From positions 1-34,885 of the forward strand of contig JACMKK010000061.1 in NCBI GenBank assembly GCA_014380115.1: a stretch of 34,885 nt of DNA, given 5' to 3'. Position numbers and translations under genes: made by a program. Positions 24,365 through 31,810 of this stretch are shown piece after piece. The stretch comes from Luteimonas sp. (GTDB taxonomy: Bacteria > Pseudomonadota > Gammaproteobacteria > Xanthomonadales > Xanthomonadaceae). Position 1 is the stretch's first letter; the number at the start of each line of letters is the position of its first letter. The notes beneath the pieces are model-generated. The model was given only the letters and a program-made list of their open reading frames with translations, had not been told where the DNA came from and did no database searches.

Positions 24365-25540
24365 TCACACGATCTCGACAGCAATGGCGGTCGCTTCGCC
24401 GCCGCCGATGCACAACGAAGCCACGCCCCGCTTGCCGCCCCGGGCCTTCAGCGCGTGCAGCAGGGTGACCACCAAGCGCGCACCACTGGCACCGATCGGG
24501 TGCCCCAGCGCAACGGCGCCACCGTTCACGTTCAGCCTGTCGTGGGGTATGCCGAGGTCCTTCATCGGTGCCATCGCCACGTTGGCGAATGCTTCGTTGA
24601 CTTCAAACAAGTCCACGTCCTCGACCTTCCAGCCTGCTTTTTTCAGCAATTTGTCGATGGCAGTGACCGGTGCCGTCGTGAACCATTCTGGCGCTTGCGC
24701 ATGGGTGGCATGCGCGACGATGCGGGCCAACGGCTGCAAACCGCGCTTGGTGGCTTCTTCAGCGGACATCAATATGGTGGCCGCAGCTCCGTCGGAAATC
24801 TTCGAGGATGAGGCGGCGGTCAGCACACCGTCCTTGCCGAATGCGGCGCGCAATGTCGGGATCTTTGCCAGATCGATCTTGCCGGGTTCCTCGTCGGTGT
24901 CGACGGTGACCTCACCCTTGCGGCCCTTGACGACGACTGGAACGATTTCCGCGGCGAATGCACCGGAGGTGATGGCGGTTTGTGCACGCCTTGCGCTTTC
25001 GGTGGAGTAGGCATCGAGGTCTTCCCGACTGAAACCGTACTTCGCGCAGGCGGCATCGCCGAACACGCCCATGGCCTTGCCGTCATAGGGATTGGTGAGG
25101 CCGTCCCATGCCATGTGGTCGAGGAACTCGGCCGAACCGTAACGCAGGCCCGTGCGCGATCCGTTGAGCAGGTGCGGCGCATTGGTCATCGATTCCATGC
25201 CACCGGCGACGATGACCTTGGCGGAACCGGCCTTGATCAGATCATGCCCGAACATGATCGCCTTCATGCCCGAACCGCAGACCTTGTTGACTGTGGTGCA
25301 ACCGGCAGCAGTGGGAATCCCTGCGGCCAGCGAAGCCTGGCGCGCAGGTGCCTGGCCGAGACCGGCCGGCAGTACGCAGCCCATGATGACTTCATCGACC
25401 TGGTCCGCAGCCAGCCCTGCGTGATCGAGCGCGCCGGTGATCGCGGCCGCGCCAAGGGTGGGGGAGGGCACGCCGGTGAACTGGCCGAGCATGGAACCTA
25501 TGGCGGTGCGTTTGGCACCGACGATGACGATATCGGACAC
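24365..25540 (-). CDS. Acetyl-CoA C-acetyltransferase (thiolase)
   Basis: 391 residues from a GTG start at 25540 (SDIVIVGAKRTAIG), supported by GGAG 8 bases upstream; the track ORF start at 25612 adds a non-family extension. Catalytic residues are visible: nucleophile Cys88 in TTVNKVCGSGMKA, NEAFAN, His347 in GGAVALGHPIGASGAR and Cys377 in SLCIGGGEA. It condenses two acetyl-CoA or cleaves acetoacetyl-CoA and similar short 3-ketoacyl-CoAs. In this setting it may finish acetoacetate or isoleucine-derived intermediates. No phaB or phaC gene is in the window, so a polyhydroxybutyrate role is not supported here. Confidence 0.94.
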   Translation of the reverse strand: MSDIVIVGAKRTAIGSMLGQFTGVPSPTLGAAAITGALDHAGLAADQVDEVIMGCVLPAGLGQAPARQASLAAGIPTAAGCTTVNKVCGSGMKAIMFGHDLIKAGSAKVIVAGGMESMTNAPHLLNGSRTGLRYGSAEFLDHMAWDGLTNPYDGKAMGVFGDAACAKYGFSREDLDAYSTESARRAQTAITSGAFAAEIVPVVVKGRKGEVTVDTDEEPGKIDLAKIPTLRAAFGKDGVLTAASSSKISDGAAATILMSAEEATKRGLQPLARIVAHATHAQAPEWFTTAPVTAIDKLLKKAGWKVEDVDLFEVNEAFANVAMAPMKDLGIPHDRLNVNGGAVALGHPIGASGARLVVTLLHALKARGGKRGVASLCIGGGEATAIAVEIV

Positions 25541-25626
25541 GAATGACTCCGGGAGACAGCGGCGTGGGGCCGTGGAACCGCGATTATCGCGCCGCGCGCT
25601 GCGCTGCGGCAAATTGGACGAAAGGA

Positions 25627-26232
25627 TCAGGCCGGTCTTCGCAAGTACAACTGGCGACCTCGGCCGCCCGCATGCATGGGTTTGAAGCCCTGCGCCAGGA
25701 ACAGGCCCGGAACACCGGTCCAGACGAACGCAGCGGCCTGATGTTCGCCGCTGTCGACCGCCTGCGGATAAGCCTCGATCTCCTCGGCGCCACGCTTACG
25801 CGCGAACGCGACAGCGGCCTCCACCAGCGCCGAGGCGACACCGCGGTTACGCCAACGCGGCGGCACGTAGAAGCAGTTCAACGCCCAGGTACGTGGCGTC
25901 CAGTCGCGCAGCAAGGCCTTGCTGCGTTCGGTGCGCGGGAAGTCCGCACGCGGACCGATTGCGCACCATCCGGCCACCTCGTCGCCGACCAAGGCAAGCA
26001 ATCCTGAGGCCCGTCCGGATTCGACCAGGCGCTTGAACGCGCGCCTGTTCGGTTCGCCCTTGGCCGCGTCCCAGGCCTTGCCACCCATCGGCACGCGCCA
26101 CCACATACACCAGCAACCCCCGCATGCGCCGTTGGCGCCGAACAGCGCTTCGATCACCGGCCAGTCGTCGGCACGCAACGCGCGCGTGTGCAGGTTCGCT
26201 TCGATCGCAGGGCCGGGGTTGCACCGTGCCAT
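25627..26232 (-). CDS. GNAT family N-acetyltransferase
   Basis: 201 residues. GNAT features are LHTRALRADDWPVIEALFGANGACGGCWCMWWRVPMGGKAW at the start, LLALVGDEVAGWCAIGPRADFPR in the middle, and the acetyl-CoA loop NCFYVPPRWRNRGVASALVEAAVAFARKRGA. The unusual Cys/Trp cluster CGGCWCMWWR marks a subgroup often annotated only as GNAT; its substrate is unknown. The start lies 9 bases after the liuA stop, so it is probably cotranscribed with isovaleryl-CoA dehydrogenase. Confidence 0.87.
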   Translation of the reverse strand: MARCNPGPAIEANLHTRALRADDWPVIEALFGANGACGGCWCMWWRVPMGGKAWDAAKGEPNRRAFKRLVESGRASGLLALVGDEVAGWCAIGPRADFPRTERSKALLRDWTPRTWALNCFYVPPRWRNRGVASALVEAAVAFARKRGAEEIEAYPQAVDSGEHQAAAFVWTGVPGLFLAQGFKPMHAGGRGRQLYLRRPA

Positions 26233-26241
26233 GCGCGTGCT

Positions 26242-27414
26242 TCAGTGCTTGCCTTCGAACAGTTCGCGGCCGATCAGCATGCGCCGGATCTCGTTGGTGC
26301 CTGCGCCGATCGCATAGAGCTTGGCGTCGCGCAAGATGCGTCCGGTCGGGTATTCGTTGATGTAGCCGTTGCCGCCGAGCGCCTGGATCGCTTCCAGCGC
26401 CACTTGCACGCAGGCATCGGAAGCCTGCAGCAGGCAGCTGGCAGCGTCGATGCGCGACTTGTAGCCCGCGTCGTAGTCGCGCGCGACCTGGTAGGCGAAC
26501 GCGCGCGAGGCCTGCAGCGCGGTGTACATGTCGGCCAGCTTGGCCTGCATGATCCCGAACGTGCCGATCGCGACATCGAATTGCTTGCGCTCGCGCACGT
26601 AGGGCAGGGCGGCATCGAGCGCGGCCTGCATCAGGCCGAGCGGGCCACCGCTGATGACCAGGCGCTCGGTGTTGAGGCCGTTCATCAGCACCTTGACGCC
26701 ATTGTTGACCTCGCCGAGCACGTTCGCGTCCGGAATCTCGCAGTTCTCGAACACCAGTTCCGAGGTGTTGGAGCCGCGCATGCCGAGCTTGTCGAGCTTC
26801 TGCGCCGTCGTGAAACCCGGCATGCCCTTCTCGACGATAAACGCGGTCATGCACTTGCTGCCCGCGTCCTTGCCGGCGGTGCGCATGTAGACGACCAGCA
26901 CGTCGGCCTCGGGACCGTTGGTGATCCACATCTTGTTGCCGTTGGCGACCCAGACATCGCCGCCGCTCTTATCGGTGCGCAACTCGGCGCGGCAGCTCAT
27001 CGAACCGACCACGTCCGAGCCCGCGCCGGGTTCGCTCATCGCCAGCGCGCCCTTCCATTCGCCGCTGCACAGCTTTGGCAGGTACTTCTGCCGCTGTGCC
27101 TCGTTGCCGTTGGCGTAGAGATTGCTGACGCACAAGTTGGAGTGGGCGACGTAGGACAGGCCGACCGAACCCGACGCGCGCGAGATCTCCTCCATCGCGA
27201 CGAGGTGGGCGAGATAGCCCATGTCGCTGCCGCCATACTCGCCAGGCACGGTGATGCCGAGCACGCCCAACTCGCCGAGCTTCGGCCACAGGTCCTGCGG
27301 GAAGACGTTGTCGTGGTCGATTTGCGCCGCGCGCGGCGCGATCTGCGCATCGGCGAAGCGGCGGACCGCGTCGCGCAGTGCATCGATGTCTTCGCCGAGC
27401 GGAAAAGTTCGCAT
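26242..27414 (-). CDS. liuA: Isovaleryl-CoA dehydrogenase
   Basis: 390 residues, the usual length of acyl-CoA dehydrogenases. FAD and substrate motifs are present: [25 protein letters not shown] and [19 protein letters not shown] in the beta domain, and [41 protein letters not shown] at the C-terminus. The catalytic glutamate sits at 250 in [18 protein letters not shown], on helix G, where isovaleryl-CoA dehydrogenases carry it rather than at the usual helix I place. It oxidises isovaleryl-CoA to 3-methylcrotonyl-CoA. It appears to start a transcript with the GNAT gene downstream; leucine dehydrogenase lies upstream in the same direction. Confidence 0.95.
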   Translation of the reverse strand: MRTFPLGEDIDALRDAVRRFADAQIAPRAAQIDHDNVFPQDLWPKLGELGVLGITVPGEYGGSDMGYLAHLVAMEEISRASGSVGLSYVAHSNLCVSNLYANGNEAQRQKYLPKLCSGEWKGALAMSEPGAGSDVVGSMSCRAELRTDKSGGDVWVANGNKMWITNGPEADVLVVYMRTAGKDAGSKCMTAFIVEKGMPGFTTAQKLDKLGMRGSNTSELVFENCEIPDANVLGEVNNGVKVLMNGLNTERLVISGGPLGLMQAALDAALPYVRERKQFDVAIGTFGIMQAKLADMYTALQASRAFAYQVARDYDAGYKSRIDAASCLLQASDACVQVALEAIQALGGNGYINEYPTGRILRDAKLYAIGAGTNEIRRMLIGRELFEGKH

Positions 27415-27527
27415 GATTCGGGGGGTTGCTCTTGGTTAAGTGCGGGTTTGTCGGTGCAGGCATGCGTTGAAAACGATTACCAGCACCGGGCCACTATCAA
27501 GCTACAACCTGCCTCATGCACCCAGCG

Positions 27528-28631
27528 TCAATGCCCGCCGCGCATGCGACCCAGGAAGCGTGGCGCGGTCCGGCCCATCGGCAGCTTGAGCTTGCCGATC
27601 GCGGAAATCCGTTCCTCGGCAAGCCGATCGGCCGCCTTGTAGGTCGGGATGTTGTCGCGCTCGGAGATCTCGTAGATGCGCGCCAGGTTGTGGTAGATCG
27701 TGCGCATCATGCGCATGGCGCGTTCGCGGTTGTAGCCGTCGATCTCGAGCGACACGTTCATCACGCCGCCGGCGTTCACCGCGTAGTCGGGCGCGTACAG
27801 GATGCCGCGCTTCTGCACCTCGTCGCCGATCGCGTTGTTGGCTAGCACGTTGTTGGCCGCACCGCAGATGATCTTGGCCTTCAGGCGCGGCAGGGTCTGC
27901 TCGTTGACGGTGCCGCCGAGCGCGCAGGGCGAATAGACATCGGCATTGACGTCGTAGATCTCTTCCAGGCCCACGGCTTCGGCGCCATACTCGCTGACGG
28001 CCTTGTCGATCAGGCCCTTGTTGATGTCGGTGACGAAGATCTTGGCGCCGCGTTCCTTCAACAGCTTCACGAACTCCATGCCGACGTGGCCCAGGCCCTG
28101 CACGGCATAACTGTACTTGCCGACTTCCTCGTCGCCGTACTTCTTGTTCAACGTCGCCATCAGGCCCTGCAGCGTGCCGTAGGCGGTGAACGGCGACGGG
28201 TCTCCGGAGCCGCCGTGCACCTGGTGCACGCCGGTGACGTATTCGGTCTCGCGGTAGACGTATTCCATGTCGTTGACGTCGATGCCGACGTCCTCGGCGG
28301 TGATGTAGCGCCCGCCGAGCGTGTCGACGAACTTGCCGAACGCGCGGAACAGTGCCTCGGACTTGTCGGTCGAGGGATCACCGATGATCACCGCCTTGCC
28401 GCCACCGATATTGAGGCCGGCGACCGCGTTCTTGTAGGTCATGCCGCGGCTCAGACGCAGCACGTCGTTGAGCGCGTCGGCTTCGCTCTTGTACGGCCAC
28501 ATGCGCAGGCCGCCGAGCGCCGGGCCCAGCACGGTGTTGTGCACCGCGATGATCGCCTTGAGGCCGGCGTCCTTGTTATGGCAGAAGACGACCTGCTCGT
28601 GGCCGTAGGTGTCGAGGTGTTCGAAAATCAT
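27528..28631 (-). CDS. Leucine (Glu/Leu/Phe/Val) dehydrogenase
   Basis: 367 residues from ATG 28631 (MIFEHLDTYGHEQVVFCHNKDAGLKAIIAVHNT); GGAG lies just upstream and the track ORF adds 11 codons. It deaminates branched-chain amino acids to 2-keto acids with NAD+. Substrate and catalytic lysines are in GGLRMWPYKSEADALNDVLRLSRGMTYKNAVAGLNIGGGKAVI. The Rossmann motif is SYAVQGLGHVGMEFVKLLKERGAKIFVTDIN, and CGAANNVLA is the usual dehydrogenase motif. Catalysis of leucine first fits the liu genes nearby. Valine or phenylalanine preference cannot be excluded. Confidence 0.92.
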   Translation of the reverse strand: MIFEHLDTYGHEQVVFCHNKDAGLKAIIAVHNTVLGPALGGLRMWPYKSEADALNDVLRLSRGMTYKNAVAGLNIGGGKAVIIGDPSTDKSEALFRAFGKFVDTLGGRYITAEDVGIDVNDMEYVYRETEYVTGVHQVHGGSGDPSPFTAYGTLQGLMATLNKKYGDEEVGKYSYAVQGLGHVGMEFVKLLKERGAKIFVTDINKGLIDKAVSEYGAEAVGLEEIYDVNADVYSPCALGGTVNEQTLPRLKAKIICGAANNVLANNAIGDEVQKRGILYAPDYAVNAGGVMNVSLEIDGYNRERAMRMMRTIYHNLARIYEISERDNIPTYKAADRLAEERISAIGKLKLPMGRTAPRFLGRMRGGH

Positions 28632-28820
28632 CGGAAACTCCGCGGCGTGGAAGCCATCGCGCATCGCGATTGGCGCCAGCTAGTGTGATAAGTCGTTGAA
28701 TTGGCTGTGTACGCGGCATGCCGGACGCGATTGGCCGGTGCCGCAGGCGCGACAGTCTAAAGCAATCGTTCCATGCCGGCTTGTGTACGCGGCCGTATGC
28801 GCACGGCGCGCGGGCCGCGA

Positions 28821-30062
28821 TCAGAAGTCGCGATAGGGCCCTTGCCGGATCCACAGCGTGGCCAGCCATTTCTCGCCGCGCTCGACAGGCAGGCCGGCGT
28901 GCAGGGAATCCGGATCGGGCGAACCTTCGGGCAGCAGGTTCGCGAAGGCGATCGCCGATCCAGCCGTCGGTGCGATGGTGAGGCCGGCAGCGGGGAAAAC
29001 GGTTTCACCGCCGGCTTCCACGTCGTTGAGGTACGCGCAGATCGTGCCGGCGCGGTCGCCGGCCTGCGGACGGTTGTCTGCGAGTGCGGCGGAGGGCAGG
29101 TAATCGCGATGCGGGTGGTACTGCTCGCCGGGCGCGTAGCGCAGGACGATCAATGGTTCGGCGAAGACCAGCTCGACACCTGCCGCGGTCGCCATCCGCG
29201 CCTGCACCAGGCGCAGCGCCAGGTCCTCCTGCAGCGGATCGAAACTCGCATCCTGGCTCGTGCGGATGGCGTTGAAGGATTTCGCGCCGCTCTGCGGATC
29301 CAGCGTATGCGAATGGGAGAGTCTTGGCCGCGCTGCGGCCATGAGCAGGCGGCACTCGTCGGCGGACAGCAGGTTGTCGATCGCGCCGAGCTTGGGTCGA
29401 TCGGACAACCTTTTCACGGGCGGCTGCTGCCAGGTTTCCTCCAAAGCCAGGCGTTCGCGGACCAGGCCCAGCGCAAACGGGCGCACGGAACAGGCGGGCA
29501 GGGAATCGGATGCCGAAGCCTGGTCATCGCCGGCAGCTGCCTGCATCCGCGCCGCCAGCAACTGGGCTGCGACGGGATCGCCGACGCCGGCCGCCTGCCT
29601 CAGCAGGTCCATGCACAAGACCTGGTCCTGCTCGTCGTTGCGGCGTCCGAAGTGGATGGCGGCCGTAGTCAGGGCCGGGGCATAGCCCGCGTTCACCGCC
29701 AGCAACAGCCTCTGGTTGATGCGTGCGTCGCGTTTGACCGCCTGGTTGCCCACCGAAATCATCGCCAGCAGGTAGGCGGCGATGACGTTGCCGGCAGTTT
29801 CGGCCTCTTCCAGCAAACGAACGCCCTGTCCGGGATTCGAGGCCGTGCCCACGCCGTACAGCAACATGCGCGCGGCTTCGATCCGGGCGCGATTGTGCCC
29901 GGCGGCGGCGGCCTGGATGAAAAGTGGAAACGCCTCTTCCATCGCCATACGCGCCACCAGCGCGGTCGCCAGGGCATAGATCTTGGCGGGATCGGCGGAC
30001 GCGGCTTCGGCGCGTAGCGACGCCAGGGCGTCGTCGGGTGTCGGGTTCGGTTCGTTGCTCAT
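28821..30062 (-). CDS. Sel1-repeat / 2-oxoglutarate-Fe(II) dioxygenase (prolyl 4-hydroxylase-like) fusion
   Basis: 413 residues from ATG 30062; the track begins at a TTG two codons earlier. The N-terminal half has TPR/Sel1-like helical pairs (AEEAFPLFIQAAAAGHNRARIEAARMLLYGVGTASNPGQGVRLLEEAETAGN; QVLCMDLLRQAAGVGDPVAAQLLAARM). The C-terminal half is a P4Hc domain with Fe ligands His318 and Asp320 (HPHRDYL) and His388 (DSLHAGLPV). The 2OG-binding Lys398 and TICAYLNDVEAGGETVFP are also present. It should hydroxylate a protein or peptide, with the repeats holding the substrate or a partner. No signal peptide, so cytoplasmic. It stands alone, with 189 bases to the leucine dehydrogenase gene downstream of which I see nothing. 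Confidence 0.9.
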   Translation of the reverse strand: MSNEPNPTPDDALASLRAEAASADPAKIYALATALVARMAMEEAFPLFIQAAAAGHNRARIEAARMLLYGVGTASNPGQGVRLLEEAETAGNVIAAYLLAMISVGNQAVKRDARINQRLLLAVNAGYAPALTTAAIHFGRRNDEQDQVLCMDLLRQAAGVGDPVAAQLLAARMQAAAGDDQASASDSLPACSVRPFALGLVRERLALEETWQQPPVKRLSDRPKLGAIDNLLSADECRLLMAAARPRLSHSHTLDPQSGAKSFNAIRTSQDASFDPLQEDLALRLVQARMATAAGVELVFAEPLIVLRYAPGEQYHPHRDYLPSAALADNRPQAGDRAGTICAYLNDVEAGGETVFPAAGLTIAPTAGSAIAFANLLPEGSPDPDSLHAGLPVERGEKWLATLWIRQGPYRDF

Positions 30063-30108
30063 CGGCAAAGCGTAAACGATGCGGTGGCTTCGGGCTCGGC
30101 CGGGGAAT

Positions 30109-31680
30109 TCATAATTGCGATTCGATCGGCAGCCATGCCAGTACGCGATTGGTTGCGCGCGTGAGCCTTCCGGTGTCGGGTTCGTGCCCGAGCAGCAGCG
30201 GCGGACGTGGCGCGCGGTCGAGCCAGCGCACGTCGCCGTGCGGGTCGAGGAACACCCAATAGCTCAGTTCGGGCGATGCCAGCCGCAGATATTCGGCGCG
30301 CAAGGCTCGGGCGATGCGCGCATCGTCGAACAGCACGCCCATCTCGGTGTTGAGGTCGGACGAGCGCGGGTCGAGGTTGAACGAGCCGATGAAGCCGCGC
30401 GCATCGTCCACGACGAAGGCCTTGGTATGCAGGCTGGCACCGCTGCTGCCGAACAGGCTCGTCCCGCTGTCCGCGGATTGCCCGGGCCGTGCCTGCGCGC
30501 GGATCTCGTACAACTGGACACCGCCGCGCAGCAGGTCGTCGCGATACCTGCTGTAGCCGCCGTGCACGGCGACCACGTCGTTGGCGGCCAGCGAATTGGT
30601 CACCACGCCGACCTGCGCACCGCGCGCGACCAGCCCGACGAGGTCGCGCGTCTTGTCGGCACCGGGCACGAAGTAGGGCGAGATCAGCAGCGCCTTTTCG
30701 CGCGTGCCGCCCAGCATGCGTTCTAGGCGGGCCACCAGCCAGTCGCTGCGGTCATCGTGTTTCCACTTCAGTGGCGGGTCGGCATGCACGCGCAAGCGGT
30801 CGCTCCAGACCGGCGTCAGCTTGCGGCCGGCGTAACCGCGCACGTTCGGCGAGGCGTCGACGCGGCGAAGATAGCGCAGCGCCTCGCTGCTGCGGGCTTC
30901 GGCGCCGATGTCGACCAGCAGCGCCTGCAGCTCGCGCGGATGCTTCTCCGTCAGCGCCGCCAGCGGCACCGCTGCGCTGCTGTTCCAGTAGGCGTCGAAT
31001 ATATTGCTGGCGTCGGCGACGACAGGGCCGAACAGCACCAGGTCGAGGTCGCGGAAATTGACCTGCTCGCCGGCGCTGAAATACTCCGCGCCGATGTTGC
31101 GCCCGCCGACGACGGCGACGCGGCCATCGGCGATCCAGGCCTTGTTGTGCATGCGGTGGTTGACGCTGAAGATCCGCTGCACCAGTTCCAGCACGCGCCA
31201 CACGCCGGTGCGGTTGCGGAACGGGTTGTAGAGGCGGATCTCGATGTTTGGGTGGGTGTCGAGCAGCAGCAGCTTCGAATCCAGGCCTTCGGCATTCATG
31301 TCGTCGAGCAGCATGCGCACGCGCACGCCACGCTCAGCGGCCAGCCAGGCCTCGCGGCCGAGCAGGCGGCCGGTGAGGTCGTCGTGCCAGATGTAGTACT
31401 GCAGGTCGAGGCTGCGTCCGGCACGGCGGGCGGAGATCGCACGCGCCGCGAACGCATCCAGTCCATCGGGCACCATCAGCACGCCGGACTTGCCGGGATT
31501 CGCCGCGAGCAACGGCACGAGCTCGCGATCCAGCGCGGTCTGCGCCGGTCGCACGGCCAGCGCCCGGCTCGGCGCGCCCGTCGCCGGCGGCGTGAGATGG
31601 TCGGCCAGCAGCAGGCCGCTGATCACCATCAGCACTAGCGCAAACAATCCCCACGCGATGATGCGCTTGGCACGTGTCAT
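30109..31680 (-). CDS. Phospholipase D / cardiolipin synthase family protein (ClsC-like)
   Basis: 523 residues. An N-terminal membrane anchor (IIAWGLFALVLMVISGLLLA) precedes two PLD domains. HKD motif 1 is HNKAWIAD (His178, Lys180, Asp185) with GGRNIGAEYF; motif 2 is HTKAFVVD (His418, Lys420, Asp425) with GSFNLDPRSSDLNTEMG. Layout and length fit the ClsC/YmdC branch, which makes cardiolipin from phosphatidylglycerol and phosphatidylethanolamine, but other phosphodiesterase activity is possible. It is divergent from the papain-like fusion gene, separated by 130 bases that must hold both promoters. A GGGGGAAAAC ribosome site precedes the start. Confidence 0.9.
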   Translation of the reverse strand: MTRAKRIIAWGLFALVLMVISGLLLADHLTPPATGAPSRALAVRPAQTALDRELVPLLAANPGKSGVLMVPDGLDAFAARAISARRAGRSLDLQYYIWHDDLTGRLLGREAWLAAERGVRVRMLLDDMNAEGLDSKLLLLDTHPNIEIRLYNPFRNRTGVWRVLELVQRIFSVNHRMHNKAWIADGRVAVVGGRNIGAEYFSAGEQVNFRDLDLVLFGPVVADASNIFDAYWNSSAAVPLAALTEKHPRELQALLVDIGAEARSSEALRYLRRVDASPNVRGYAGRKLTPVWSDRLRVHADPPLKWKHDDRSDWLVARLERMLGGTREKALLISPYFVPGADKTRDLVGLVARGAQVGVVTNSLAANDVVAVHGGYSRYRDDLLRGGVQLYEIRAQARPGQSADSGTSLFGSSGASLHTKAFVVDDARGFIGSFNLDPRSSDLNTEMGVLFDDARIARALRAEYLRLASPELSYWVFLDPHGDVRWLDRAPRPPLLLGHEPDTGRLTRATNRVLAWLPIESQL

Positions 31681-31810
31681 TGTTGTTTTCCCCCGAGGCG
31701 GGAGCAGTATCCGGCCTTGCGTCGCTGTTTGCGAGACGCCGCGGAGGCATGCTGCCGGCGCGGTGCCTGGCTCGCAGCCGCGACAGGTCCGACACTACGG
31801 GAGCAACGAC

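Noticed and set aside
24365-25540. Polyhydroxybutyrate synthesis role for the thiolase
   Set aside because: No phaB, phaC or phasin gene is seen in the window; a general acetyl-CoA acetyltransferase role is all that is supported.
25847-26929. Minus-strand ORF of 360 residues over liuA and the GNAT gene
   Set aside because: Out-of-frame shadow; the correct frame gives a full acyl-CoA dehydrogenase with catalytic Glu.
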